In this document: one piece after another, positions 26,513-35,689 of the stretch
Numbering within the stretch: the stretch's first letter is position 1
Layout of the letters: each line of letters starts with the position of its first letter
Source of the DNA: Stutzerimonas xanthomarina
Lineage (GTDB): Bacteria; Pseudomonadota; Gammaproteobacteria; Pseudomonadales; Pseudomonadaceae
Length of the DNA: 64,000 nucleotides
Assembly (NCBI RefSeq): GCF_003935375.1
Contig: NZ_RHQM01000019.1
Location: 1-64,000 of the forward strand
Direction of reading: 5' to 3'
Program-made: the position numbers and the translations under genes
Notes under the pieces: generated by a model
Seen by the model: only the letters and a program-made list of their open reading frames with translations
Told to the model about the DNA's origin: nothing
The model's database searches: none

Positions 26513-27445
26513 ATGTCTTCGGTCGTCAATGTCGTCCTGCCCGTCTTTGCGCTGATCCTGCTCGGTTACCTGTGCCGCCGTAGCGGGCGGATGGGGCCAA
26601 CCGGCGCTTCCGAACTCAATCGGTTCGTGGTCTGGCTGGGCCTGCCGGCGCTGCTTTTCAGCGTCGTTGCCACCTCGACCTGGGGGCAGCTCTGGCAACC
26701 CGGCTTTATCGCCGCGTTCGCCATCGGCTGCCTCGGCGTGTTCGCCTTCACTCTTGCGTATCGCATGTTGCAGGAGCAGCCGCTGGTCGACGCCAGCCTG
26801 GACGCGCTGGGTGCGTCCTACGCCAACACCGGCTATGTCGGGATTCCGCTGTGCATGCTGGTGCTGGGCGACGAGGCGCTGCAGCCGGCGATGGTCGCCT
26901 CGATCGTAGTGGTCTGTGTGCTGTTCGCCATCGCCCTGGCCTGCGTCGAGACCGGCCTGCATGCCGGGCAGGGCGTTTTGCGCACGCTGGGCAAAGTCAG
27001 TAGTGCGCTGGTACGCAATCCACTGGTGATCGCGCCGCTGCTCGGTGCGCTGTGGGCGGCGACTAGGCTGCAATTGCCGGTGCCGCTGGCGACATTGCTC
27101 AAGCTGCTGGGCGCGGCGGCGGCGCCCTGCGCACTGGTGTCGCTGGGGCTGTTCCTCGCCCAGCCACAGCCCGGAGGACGGGTGCAGGGGGTGTGGCCGC
27201 TGGTGGGGTTGAAGCTGGTGGTGCAGCCGCTGATTACCTGGTATCTGGCTTTTCAGGTATTCGAGCTGCCAACGCTGTGGGCCTATTCGGCGTTGCTGCT
27301 CGCCGCGCTGCCGACCGGGACTGGCCCCTACATGCTTGCCGAATTCTATGGGCGCGAGGGCTCGCGGGTGTCGCGGGTGGTGCTGCTGTCGACGCTGGGT
27401 TCGCTAATCACTCTGTCACTGATCTTGGTGCTATTGCCGGTCTGA
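26513..27445 (+). CDS. AEC family transporter (auxin efflux carrier-like)
   Basis: The 310-residue inner-membrane protein has about ten helices. The N-terminal V-N-V-V-L-P-V-F-A-L-I-L-L-G-Y and A-S-Y-A-N-T-G-Y-V-G-I-P-L, together with P-T-G-T-G-P-Y-M-L-A near the end, are the standard AEC motifs. AEC transporters move organic anions such as malonate or malate. It stands alone; no substrate can be named. Confidence 0.9.
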   Translation: MSSVVNVVLPVFALILLGYLCRRSGRMGPTGASELNRFVVWLGLPALLFSVVATSTWGQLWQPGFIAAFAIGCLGVFAFTLAYRMLQEQPLVDASLDALGASYANTGYVGIPLCMLVLGDEALQPAMVASIVVVCVLFAIALACVETGLHAGQGVLRTLGKVSSALVRNPLVIAPLLGALWAATRLQLPVPLATLLKLLGAAAAPCALVSLGLFLAQPQPGGRVQGVWPLVGLKLVVQPLITWYLAFQVFELPTLWAYSALLLAALPTGTGPYMLAEFYGREGSRVSRVVLLSTLGSLITLSLILVLLPV

Positions 27446-27464
27446 TAAGGGCGCTGACTTGCGC

Positions 27465-27490
27465 GTGGATAAGCCTGCGGCGTTATCCAC
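27465..27490. repeat. Inverted repeat GTGGATAA / TTATCCAC
   Basis: GTGGATAA (27465-27472) and TTATCCAC (27483-27490) are exact reverse complements around a 10-base loop. They sit in the gap between two convergent genes and are of the kind of short intergenic palindrome common in pseudomonads. Confidence 0.6.
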
Positions 27491-27512
27491 CCTACGCCTG
27501 GCCGGTCGTTGG

Positions 27513-27538
27513 GGGGAAAACCGCGAAGCGTTTTCCTC
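27513..27538. terminator. Hairpin terminator after the AEC transporter gene
   Basis: GGAAAAC (27515-27521) pairs with GTTTTCC (27530-27536) around an 8-base loop. It lies between two convergent genes, 20 bases from the methyltransferase stop, and could act in both directions. Confidence 0.6.
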
Positions 27539-27558
27539 GGGCGAACCTCCCCCTACTG

Positions 27559-28506
27559 TCAGCCCATCGCCCGCGTCACTTCCAGCACCACGGCAGCGAT
27601 GCGATCGCACTGGGTGTAGGCCCCGCCAAGCAGCTCCTCGCCGAACACGTCCGGGTCGATCTCACGGTAGCCCCACTGCAGGTCGGTACGCTCCAGGCGC
27701 TGGCGCACCTCGGCCAGGAAGGGGTCCTGGTTGTCGATCATGGCGACCCCGGTATACAGCAGTAGCGTGCCGCCCGGCGCCAGCCGGCCGAGCGCGGCAT
27801 CCAGAATCGCCAGCGACAGGCCGGCGCCGAGCGGGCCACCGCCGTGCCGATAGGCGCGCTGGTCGGCATCGACCAGATAGGGCGGATTGGCCAAGACCAG
27901 ATCGAACTCGCCCTGCGCGTTGCTCAGCAGATCGCTGCGTTCGGCGCGCAGGTTGTCCGCTCCAGCCAGCGCCGCGTTGATGCGGGTCAGGCGCAGCGCT
28001 TCCGGATTGATATCCACCGCCAGCACTTCGGCTTGCGGTCGCGCCAGGGCAGTGAGAATCGCGCCGGCACCCGAGCCGCAGCCAATGTCCACCACGCGGC
28101 GGATTTCGCCGGCATGCTGATTCAAGTGGCTGCAGATGGCGCTGGCGAAGCGGTAGGTGTCCGGGCCGAAGAACACCGCATCGCTGGCTTCGGTGGGAAA
28201 GGCCGAATGCAGGAACAGCTGCCCGTCGAGGCTGGACAGGCGCACCTTGGAGCGCCAGCGCGAGCCATAGGGTTCCAGCACGTCAGCCTGATCCATCAGG
28301 CTGAACAGCGGTGGTGGCAGCAGTTCGTGCTGGAAAGGGCGACTCCAGCCGAAGACCCCTGGCAGGTCGTCGGCGAGCGCATTTTCCGGGCGCTGATTGA
28401 CCCGTTCATGGGTCAGCGGCGTGGGGGTGATGAAGTGATAGCCGCGATCCCGCAGGGCCTGGCCCAGGTGCAGCAGCGCGCGGTCCTGCGCATTGTCCAT
28501 GATCAT
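27559..28506 (-). CDS. Class I SAM-dependent methyltransferase (PrmC/HemK-like)
   Basis: The 315-residue protein has the SAM-binding motif V-V-D-I-G-C-G-S-G-A-G near residue 140 and N-P-P-Y further on. N-P-P-Y marks methylation of a polar amide or amine, as in PrmC and N6-adenine enzymes. Start 28506 is used because AAGGA lies eight bases upstream; ATG 28500 is the alternative. It is 22 bases downstream of the haem-oxygenase-like gene, so the two are probably co-transcribed. The substrate is unknown. Confidence 0.82.
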   Translation of the reverse strand: MIMDNAQDRALLHLGQALRDRGYHFITPTPLTHERVNQRPENALADDLPGVFGWSRPFQHELLPPPLFSLMDQADVLEPYGSRWRSKVRLSSLDGQLFLHSAFPTEASDAVFFGPDTYRFASAICSHLNQHAGEIRRVVDIGCGSGAGAILTALARPQAEVLAVDINPEALRLTRINAALAGADNLRAERSDLLSNAQGEFDLVLANPPYLVDADQRAYRHGGGPLGAGLSLAILDAALGRLAPGGTLLLYTGVAMIDNQDPFLAEVRQRLERTDLQWGYREIDPDVFGEELLGGAYTQCDRIAAVVLEVTRAMG

Positions 28507-28528
28507 CGTCGCGTTCCTTGGTGTGCCT

Positions 28529-29950
28529 TCAGTTGAACAGTCCGTTGAACAGCCGCGTGGCCAGCAGGCCGGCGGCAGTGTGGTGGCGTTGCGGGGCGAG
28601 AAGCGGCAGCAGCAGGCGCATGCGCGCGGCGCGATCGGGCAAGCGTGCAATCTGTTGCTCGAGCAGCTGCAGTTCCTCGTCGAAATCGTTGCCGCTGACG
28701 CTTTCCGCCGGTTGCAGCGCACCCGGCTCCTGCGGCACACGCCGGGCGTTGAACAGCGCTTGGCGCTGCAGCAACGCACCGCGCGGGCTGCGCTTGCTGT
28801 CGGCCTGCCAGTCGCCAGCGATCCAGTCATGGATCATCTGCTGCTCGTAAGCGCTGAAGACGCCGAACATCGGCGCCTGTTCGCCGGCGATCAGCTGCCA
28901 GAAGCGGCTTTCCTGCGGGTCATGGCCGCGCTTGATCCAGCCGCGCTTGTCCAGCACTGCGAGAAACTGTTCGACGTCTTCGGCCAGCCACTGATTGACC
29001 GTGCGGCCTTCGAAACGGCAGTAGTCGGAGTGCACGAACTGGCCGACCGCCGCCTTCTTCTCGAGGATGCGCTGCACCTCCCGGGACAGATCGAATTCGC
29101 CGATCACCGAGACGGTGCTGGCGCCGAGGTCGTTGAGCCGGTAGCCGTTGCGCACCCGTCGATAGAACTCCGCGCTGTCGCCGACCTGCGGCAAAGCATC
29201 CAGCACGCCCTGCACGGCTTTCTTGGCGTGGCCGTTGTCGGCGTTGTCGACGGTGACATGCAGGGTGAAGTAGTAGGGATCGATGCCCAGCTCGGTCAGC
29301 TCGTAGGAGGTGATCAGCAGGTGCAGCGGCAACTGTTCGTAGCCCAGGTTGAAGCCGATCACTTCCGGCAGGAACTGCTCGGCATGCTCGGCCAGTGCCA
29401 GCTGGATGGCCCCCTGGACGAAGTGCTCGTCGTCCAGCTCCTGCCAGTCATCGCAGCCTTGGCCGGCCAGCAGCTTGCGGTAGAGCACCACATGGTTCTT
29501 CTCCGGCAGGCCTTCGCCGAGCTCTTCCAGATAGGTCTGGATCAGCGCGGTGAAGCGCGCATCATCCCAGCGCTGCAGCAGGCCATAGAGCCAGGCGCCA
29601 TCGACCAGCTTGGTCGGCGCCACCCCGCGCAGGAAATGCAGTGCATGGGCCTTGCTGGCGAAATAGTGGCGCGGACCGCCGGCACGGCGCTGGTCCAGGT
29701 AAGCCTGATACTGGCGTCCGACCGCTTCGGTGCGCCGCATGACCCAGGCTTCCAGGCTGGCCGGGTCCTCCGGCAGGTCGGACGGCAGCGCAGCGGCGGC
29801 CTCGAGCTGCGCACGCAGGTACTCCGCAGCGCTATCGCGTGATTGCGCGTCGACCTCGCGGGCAAGGGCGAAGTACAGCGCCCGTGAGGGCTGATCCTGC
29901 GCTGGGTGAAGGGCAGGAGTGATCGGCAGGCTGCGAGAAGTCAGTTGCAT
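28529..29950 (-). CDS. Iron-containing redox enzyme family protein (haem-oxygenase-like fold)
   Basis: The 473-residue protein has the signature of the haem-oxygenase-like diiron group (Haem_oxygenas_2): E-L-T-E-L-G-I-D-P-Y-Y-F-T-L-H followed by D-N-A-D-N-G-H-A-K-K. The acidic and His residues are candidate iron ligands. Such enzymes can oxidise, cleave or decarboxylate small molecules. The gene is followed by a methyltransferase with which it probably forms a two-gene unit. The substrate and product are unknown; there is no signal peptide, so it is cytoplasmic. Confidence 0.8.
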   Translation of the reverse strand: MQLTSRSLPITPALHPAQDQPSRALYFALAREVDAQSRDSAAEYLRAQLEAAAALPSDLPEDPASLEAWVMRRTEAVGRQYQAYLDQRRAGGPRHYFASKAHALHFLRGVAPTKLVDGAWLYGLLQRWDDARFTALIQTYLEELGEGLPEKNHVVLYRKLLAGQGCDDWQELDDEHFVQGAIQLALAEHAEQFLPEVIGFNLGYEQLPLHLLITSYELTELGIDPYYFTLHVTVDNADNGHAKKAVQGVLDALPQVGDSAEFYRRVRNGYRLNDLGASTVSVIGEFDLSREVQRILEKKAAVGQFVHSDYCRFEGRTVNQWLAEDVEQFLAVLDKRGWIKRGHDPQESRFWQLIAGEQAPMFGVFSAYEQQMIHDWIAGDWQADSKRSPRGALLQRQALFNARRVPQEPGALQPAESVSGNDFDEELQLLEQQIARLPDRAARMRLLLPLLAPQRHHTAAGLLATRLFNGLFN

Positions 29951-30141
29951 GATTCTGTTCTATGGCAGTTCTAGTGCAGTTTTGGCTGCCGGGCCTGTGG
30001 TTTAGTTCAGCTGCACCGCTGAGCGGCCATCGGTCCAGAAAAGCGCCTTTACGCTGCAACTTCCGCCGCCACGTCTCCTCCCAATCGATAGAGCCACCCG
30101 GACAGGCCGGGGCGTGGCCACAGATACGCGAGGAGCAGCTG

Positions 30142-30354
30142 ATGAGTCAGAACGACCAGGGTCGCGAGAGCATCGAGTCCATCGACCAGAGCGGCGATGC
30201 CCACGAGCAGAATCCGGAAACCACGTCCACCCAGGGCGAGGTCGCCGGTGGTGACGAAGCCGACGTACCCGGCGGCGCCTACAACGTGCCGCCGGGCCTG
30301 GCCGAGGAGGTGAGCGAAGAGGACGCCTCGCGCGAGTCGCAACGCAAGCCTTGA
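30142..30354 (+). CDS. Small acidic hypothetical protein
   Basis: This 70-residue, strongly acidic, hydrophilic protein begins MSQNDQGRESIESIDQ and is rich in Glu, Asp, Gln and Gly. It has no membrane segment or known domain and is probably disordered. The start at 30142 has AGGAG eight bases upstream; the longer upstream frame reads through non-coding sequence. The function is unknown. Confidence 0.6.
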   Translation: MSQNDQGRESIESIDQSGDAHEQNPETTSTQGEVAGGDEADVPGGAYNVPPGLAEEVSEEDASRESQRKP

Positions 30355-30424
30355 TGTGAGCGCCGATGTCAGGCTCAGCCGGCACGCGGTCCGGCTGGCC
30401 TGCTGCTAATACCGCCGCTCGGCT

Positions 30425-31618
30425 TCAGGGTTTGGCGAAAAACTTGATGTCCGACGGGCGCTCGACCGGCAGGGTCTGCAGCGTCTCGCCGAGCTTTCCG
30501 CTGTCCGGATCGCGCCCGATCACTACCACGTCATCACTCAGCTGATTGGCGATCAGCAGGAAACGCCCGTCTGGAGCGATGGCAAATTCTCGTGGTTCGC
30601 GGCCTTCAGTGGGGCGGCGCTGGATTTCCCGCAGGGCGCCGTCGCTGTCGATGGCGAAGACGATGATGTGGTTGTAGTCGCCGCGGTCGCTGACATAGAG
30701 GAAACGGCCATCGGCCGAGGTGTGGATCGCCCCCGGTGAATGATGCACCTCGCTAGCGGCATCTTTCAGGTCCAGCAGTTGCCGGCGGATCAGGTTGCCG
30801 TTCGTGTAGTCGAAGCTCGCCACCTGGGCGCTCAGCTCGAGGGCGAGATAGGCGTGCTTGCCATTGGGGTGGAAGACCAGATGGCGCGGGCCGCTGCCCG
30901 CTGGCAGCTCGATGCTGGCGGGTTCGTCGGGTTGCAGGGGACGTTCGGCATTGCGCGGGTCGTAGCGGTAGACGAATACCCGATCGGCGCCCAGGTCGCT
31001 GACCAGCAGGCGCTTGTCGTCCGGGCTCGGTACGGCGGAGTGCACATGCGCGGCCTGCTGTCGCTCGGGGTGCACGCCGCTCGACTGATGCGCAAGAAGC
31101 TGCGTGACCGGCAACGGCTGGCCATCCTCGGCCAGCGGCATCACCGCCAGGCTGCCGCCCGGGTTCGGTCGCGCCCCGTAATTGCTGATGAACAGGTAGC
31201 GCCCGTCATGGCTGAGGCTGGCATGGGTCGGTTCGTCGCCCAGGCTGATGTTCTGCCCGATCAGCTGGTGCTCGCCGCTGCTGTCGAGTTGCCAGGCGCT
31301 GACACGACCGACCGGGTCGGCGTGCGTTGGGCTGTTCTCGTTGGTGGCATAGAGGCGTCCGCGTTGCTCATCCAGCACCAGCCAGGAGGGATTGTGGCTG
31401 GCAAGTGTCTGCAGCGGCTTCGGGTCGATCTGGCCTTTGGCTGGATCGAAGCGCAGGCGCAAAACGCCTGGGCTGTCGCTGTCATGCGTGTAGCTGCCGA
31501 TAAGTATGTGCATGTCGTTGGTCTCGGCGCGCGCGCCCGCAGACGCCACCGCGCCAAGTAGCAGGGCGAGAGCGAGGCGACGCAGGGTGGGCCGATTGCC
31601 CCTGATCAATGTAGTCAT
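30425..31618 (-). CDS. Exported lactonase-family beta-propeller protein
   Basis: The 397-residue protein has a signal peptide (L-A-L-A-L-L-L-G-A-V-A-S-A-G-A-R-A). Repeated blades follow, with motifs such as G-S-Y-T-H-D-S-D-S-P-G, S-H-D-G-R-Y-L-F-I-S-N-Y-G, S-P-D-D-K-R-L-L-V-S-D-L-G and G-P-R-H-L-V-F-H-P-N. These match the seven-bladed Lactonase family that includes 6-phosphogluconolactonase (Pgl). Because it is exported, a role in the pentose phosphate pathway is doubtful. The ATG at 31618 is preferred to an upstream TTG. Confidence 0.87.
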   Translation of the reverse strand: MTTLIRGNRPTLRRLALALLLGAVASAGARAETNDMHILIGSYTHDSDSPGVLRLRFDPAKGQIDPKPLQTLASHNPSWLVLDEQRGRLYATNENSPTHADPVGRVSAWQLDSSGEHQLIGQNISLGDEPTHASLSHDGRYLFISNYGARPNPGGSLAVMPLAEDGQPLPVTQLLAHQSSGVHPERQQAAHVHSAVPSPDDKRLLVSDLGADRVFVYRYDPRNAERPLQPDEPASIELPAGSGPRHLVFHPNGKHAYLALELSAQVASFDYTNGNLIRRQLLDLKDAASEVHHSPGAIHTSADGRFLYVSDRGDYNHIIVFAIDSDGALREIQRRPTEGREPREFAIAPDGRFLLIANQLSDDVVVIGRDPDSGKLGETLQTLPVERPSDIKFFAKP

Positions 31619-31745
31619 GCGACTATGACCGCGGTTGTTGCACAACGCTCCCGCGAGATGCGCGATCAGAACATTACCTGACTGTTACGGTCTGATATCC
31701 ACCCGCCCGGATGGATGCCGGCCTCCTTTGATTTCAGGAAGATTA

Positions 31746-32903
31746 ATGGACCATTTGCTCCCCGTTCAGCTTGTCGAATTGCAGAGTACCGCCGCCAATG
31801 TGGCTGAAACTCAAATCGCTCCCCTGGCGGCTGAGGTAGATGCTGAGTGCCGTTGGCCGGCTCACTCCATGCAGGCGCTCGCCGAGGCCGGCTTGCTCGG
31901 GCTGCAGGTGCCGAGTGAATTGGGTGGCCTTGGGCAGGGGCTGCTGGGTCTTTGCGTACTCACCGAAACCATCGCTCGCGCCTGCCCGTCGTCGGCGTTG
32001 TGCTACGGCATGCATTGCGTGGCCACCGCGGTGATCGCCGCCAAGGCCACCGATCATCAGCGCGAGCACTACTTGCGGGAGATCGCCCAGGGCCGACATA
32101 TCACCACCCTGGCTTTGTCCGAGCATGGCACGGGCGCGCATTTCTACCTGCCGGAAACCCGGCTGGATGCCGACGGTGAGGACTTTATCGTCGATGGCAC
32201 CAAGCAGTTCGTCACCAATGGCGGGCATGCCGACTCCTACGTCGTATCCACCGTGGCTGCCGACGGCGAGGCCGGTGATTTCAGCTGCCTGATCGTCGAC
32301 AACAACAGCAACGGCATGCACTGGCTCGACGCCTGGGCAGGCTTCGGCATGCGCGGCAACTCCTCACGCCCGCTGCAGCTCGATCGCGTGCGGGTGCCGG
32401 CGCGCAATCTGCTCGGTGAGCCGGGTGATCAGGTCTGGTATGTGTTCGAAGTCGTCGCGCCGTTCTTCCTCATGGCCATGGCCGGCACCTACCTCGGTGT
32501 TGCCCAGGCTGCACTGGATGAGGCGGGGCTGCACCTGCGCTCGCGTCGCTACAGCCATTCCGGTGAATCTCTGAGCGATGTCGAAAGCCTGCAAATTCGC
32601 TACGGCGAGCTCTGGACCGAACTGGTCAAGACGCGCGCACTGGTGCGTGAAGCCGCACGCCGCGGCGATGGGGCACATCCCGAAGCGCTGCCATTCATCC
32701 TGGCGTGCAAGGCTGATGCGGCGGAAACCGCCGTGCGCCTGGCGAACGAGGCAATGTCCCTTTGCGGCGGTGCGGCGTATCGAGAAAACAGCCGCGTTGC
32801 CCGTCTGCTGCGCGATGCGCGAGCAGGGCATGTCATGACGCCCACTACGGGCCTGCTCAAACTCTGGACTGGCCGCAGCCTGCTGGGGCTGCCACTGCTA
32901 TGA
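31746..32903 (+). CDS. Acyl-CoA dehydrogenase-like flavoprotein, atypical
   Basis: The 385-residue protein has the acyl-CoA dehydrogenase fold: L-G-L-Q-V-P-S-E-L-G-G in the N-terminal helical part, a FAD-binding middle domain with L-S-E-H-G-T-G and G-T-K-Q-F-V-T-N-G, and the C-terminal L-C-G-G-A-A-Y-R-E-N. The usual Y-E-G-T tail with the catalytic glutamate is replaced by V-M-T-P-T-T, so ordinary dehydrogenation is doubtful. AGGAAG precedes ATG 31746. Its stop overlaps the start of a hybrid histidine kinase as ATGA, indicating translational coupling. Confidence 0.85.
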   Translation: MDHLLPVQLVELQSTAANVAETQIAPLAAEVDAECRWPAHSMQALAEAGLLGLQVPSELGGLGQGLLGLCVLTETIARACPSSALCYGMHCVATAVIAAKATDHQREHYLREIAQGRHITTLALSEHGTGAHFYLPETRLDADGEDFIVDGTKQFVTNGGHADSYVVSTVAADGEAGDFSCLIVDNNSNGMHWLDAWAGFGMRGNSSRPLQLDRVRVPARNLLGEPGDQVWYVFEVVAPFFLMAMAGTYLGVAQAALDEAGLHLRSRRYSHSGESLSDVESLQIRYGELWTELVKTRALVREAARRGDGAHPEALPFILACKADAAETAVRLANEAMSLCGGAAYRENSRVARLLRDARAGHVMTPTTGLLKLWTGRSLLGLPLL

Positions 32904-35689
32904 GCGAGCTGCTGCTCGACCAGGTTGTGCTGCTGGAGGCGGGCGACGCTGCCCTGCGTGAGCAGGTCGGTAGCTGGGCTGTATCACAGGGCCTGCAGCT
33001 GCGCTGCTTCGGGTCTGATGCACTGCTGGCCGATGAGAGCCAGCCGGCACTGGTGCTGCTCGGCCCCAATCTGCCGCGTCCAGTGGCATTGGCTCGCCAG
33101 CTGCGCAGTCATTGGAAGACGGCCCAGTTGCTGTTTCTATGCAACGAAGGGCAGTCAAGCGCGCTGCACCGCGAGCTGGGCCCTGCGCCCTTGCTTGGCC
33201 CCTGTTGGTCCGTCGTTTCCGTTGGCGGCATATCGCTGGAGCAGCAGCTCGATCAGGCGCTGGCTGGCGTACGCCGTCGGGCGCGGTTGCGTACCACCCT
33301 GGCACGAGTCAATGCTGCCGTCGAAGGTACCCAGGCGGCCACGCGTCCGTCGGCCACGGCGGACCTTTACCTGCATCACTTCATCGACGCGGCGCGCGAC
33401 GCCATCGTCGGCCTCGACCGTGCGGGAGCGGTGCTTTACTGGAGTGCCGGTGCCGCCGAGTTGTTTGGCCTGGCCCGTGCCGAGGTATTGAGGCGATCTG
33501 CGAGCGCACTGCCGTTCTGGAGTGCTGAACTGGGTCAAGCATTGGCCCGCGTACAGGATTGCGACACCACGCTGACCCTGCAGCAGGACGACACGGCCCG
33601 CGGGCGGACGTTGGAAATCGTCGTGGCCGCGGTCTGCTCCGCAGATGGTGCGGTGGTCGGCGCAGCCCTGACCCTGCGCGATGTTTCGGCACTGGTTGCC
33701 GAGCGCCGTGCCAGTGAATTGCACGGGCGACAGGTCAGCGAGGAGCGCGCCCACCTGCAACGCCTGTTTGACCAGGCCCCCGGCTTTATCGCGATCACCG
33801 AAGGCCCGATGCACGAGTTGAAGATCGCCAATCGCGCCTTCTACCAGTTGGTTGGCTCACGCGAGCTGCTGGGGCGTCCGGCTCTCAAGGCCTTTCCACA
33901 GCTCGAAAGCCGCGCGCTCTCCGATTTGCTGCAGCAGGTCTATGTCACTGGCCGGCCCTACCTCGGGCGCGACATCGCCGTGCGCGTGCGCCCTCAGGCA
34001 GGCGGCAAGGCTGAGCGACGCTATGTGAATTTCGTCTTTCAGCCAGTTTTCAGCGAGGACGAGCAGGTCAGCGGCATTTTCTGCCAAGGCCATGACGTTA
34101 CCGCTCAGGTACTGGCACAGCAGGCGCTGCAGCGCTCCAGCGAACGGCTGCAGGAACTGGTCGAGGAGCGCACCCGCGAACTCGAACTCAGCCGCCAGGC
34201 GCTGTATCAGTCGCAGAAACTCGAAGCGATCGGCAAGCTCACCGGTGGTGTGGCCCACGACTTCAACAACGTGCTGCAAGTGATTGCCGGCAACCTGCAA
34301 TTGCTGCAGCCATTGGTAGAAGACAATCGCTCCGCTGCCAAACGGGTCGATGCTGCCGGTTCGGCCGTCGAACGCGGCGCCAAGCTCGCGCGACAACTAC
34401 TGGCCTTTGCTCGCCGCCAGCCGTTGCGTCCGCAGCCGACCAATCTCGGCAGGCTGCTGCGGGATCTCGACGAGTTGCTGCGTCAGGCGCTGGGCGAGCG
34501 CATCGAGATCGAAACCGTGGTAGCGGGTGGGCTGTGGACCACCATGGTCGACCCCAATCAGCTGGAACAGGTCGTGCTCAACCTGGCGATCAACGCCCGC
34601 GATGCCATGCCCGAGGGCGGCAAGCTGACCCTGGAGCTGGGTAACGCGATGCTCGACGAGTACTACACCGGCACTCAGATCGACGTTGCGCCCGGCCAGT
34701 ACGTGCTGCTGGCGGTATCCGACACCGGCGTCGGCATGCCCGCTGAAGTCATCGAGCAGGCCTTCGAACCATTCTTCACCACCAAGCCCGAAGGCCACGG
34801 CACCGGGCTGGGGCTGAGCATGGCGTACGGCTTCGCCAAGCAGAGTGGCGGGCATATCCACCTGTACAGCGAGCCGGGCGCCGGCACGAGCGTAAAGCTC
34901 TACCTGCCGCGCACCGAGCAGCCCGAAATGCAGGTCCAGCAGTCCACCGTCGGGCCGGTGGTGGGTGGTAGTGAAACCATTCTGGTGGTCGAAGATGATC
35001 TGCCGGTGCAGGCCACGGTGATCGAGCTGCTGACCGGCCTTGGCTACTCGGTGCTGCGCGCCAACGATGCGCAGAGCGCCTTGAGCATCCTGCAGAGCGG
35101 CCTTCCCATTGATCTTCTATTCACCGATGTGGTCATGCCCGGGCCGTTGAGCAGCACCGAACTGGCGCGTCAGGCGCGTCTGCTGCTGCCGGAAATCGCC
35201 GTGCTGTTCACCTCCGGCTACACGCGCAATGCCATCGTGCATGGTGGGCGCCTTGATCCGGGCGTGGAGTTGCTGAGCAAGCCCTATCGGCAGGAGGACC
35301 TGGCGCGCAAGGTGCGCCAGTTGCTGGGCACGCAGCACAGCGACGACAAACCCATCGAGCAGCAGTGGGTAATGGTGGTGGAGGACCAGCCGCAGCTGCT
35401 CACGCTGGCCTGCGAAATGGTCGAAGAGCTGGGCTACCGCGCTTGCGGCTATCCCAACGCGGAAGCGGCCGCGCAGGGGCTGCACGAGCAGCGTTTCGAT
35501 TACCTGTTGCTGGACGTCAATCTGCCAGGCCGATCCGGCCCCGACTTCGCAGCCGAGGCCCTAAGAACTCAACCATGGCTGCGGCTGGTATTCGTCTCCG
35601 GTGAAGGCCGTATCGACAGCAACCTGCCGGCGCGCTCGCTGCCCAAGCCGTTCAGCTTCGACCAGCTCGCCGAGATGTTGCAGCCGTAA
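32900..35689 (+). CDS. Hybrid sensor histidine kinase with two PAS and two receiver domains
   Basis: The 929-residue protein has an N-terminal region of about 130 residues resembling a degenerate receiver. PAS domains lie at about 155-265 and 285-395, followed by a coiled segment (Q-E-L-V-E-E-R-T-R-E-L-E-L). The HisKA domain has the phospho-His in G-G-V-A-H-D-F-N-N, and HATPase_c has N-A-R-D-A-M-P, D-T-G-V-G-M-P and G-T-G-L-G-L-S-M-A-Y-G. Two receivers end the protein, each with the acceptor Asp (L-L-F-T-D-V-V-M-P-G, L-L-L-D-V-N-L-P-G). No membrane segment is visible, so it senses a cytoplasmic signal. No partner output regulator is adjacent. Confidence 0.92.
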   Translation: MSELLLDQVVLLEAGDAALREQVGSWAVSQGLQLRCFGSDALLADESQPALVLLGPNLPRPVALARQLRSHWKTAQLLFLCNEGQSSALHRELGPAPLLGPCWSVVSVGGISLEQQLDQALAGVRRRARLRTTLARVNAAVEGTQAATRPSATADLYLHHFIDAARDAIVGLDRAGAVLYWSAGAAELFGLARAEVLRRSASALPFWSAELGQALARVQDCDTTLTLQQDDTARGRTLEIVVAAVCSADGAVVGAALTLRDVSALVAERRASELHGRQVSEERAHLQRLFDQAPGFIAITEGPMHELKIANRAFYQLVGSRELLGRPALKAFPQLESRALSDLLQQVYVTGRPYLGRDIAVRVRPQAGGKAERRYVNFVFQPVFSEDEQVSGIFCQGHDVTAQVLAQQALQRSSERLQELVEERTRELELSRQALYQSQKLEAIGKLTGGVAHDFNNVLQVIAGNLQLLQPLVEDNRSAAKRVDAAGSAVERGAKLARQLLAFARRQPLRPQPTNLGRLLRDLDELLRQALGERIEIETVVAGGLWTTMVDPNQLEQVVLNLAINARDAMPEGGKLTLELGNAMLDEYYTGTQIDVAPGQYVLLAVSDTGVGMPAEVIEQAFEPFFTTKPEGHGTGLGLSMAYGFAKQSGGHIHLYSEPGAGTSVKLYLPRTEQPEMQVQQSTVGPVVGGSETILVVEDDLPVQATVIELLTGLGYSVLRANDAQSALSILQSGLPIDLLFTDVVMPGPLSSTELARQARLLLPEIAVLFTSGYTRNAIVHGGRLDPGVELLSKPYRQEDLARKVRQLLGTQHSDDKPIEQQWVMVVEDQPQLLTLACEMVEELGYRACGYPNAEAAAQGLHEQRFDYLLLDVNLPGRSGPDFAAEALRTQPWLRLVFVSGEGRIDSNLPARSLPKPFSFDQLAEMLQP

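Noticed and set aside
24584-27073. Antisense frame of 829 codons opposite the alcohol dehydrogenase and AEC genes
   Set aside because: It covers three clear genes and has the composition of a codon-bias shadow.
30049-30342. Hydrophobic minus-strand frame of 97 codons opposite the small acidic protein
   Set aside because: Its hydrophobicity is the complement of an acidic coding stretch; the plus-strand frame has a proper ribosome site.
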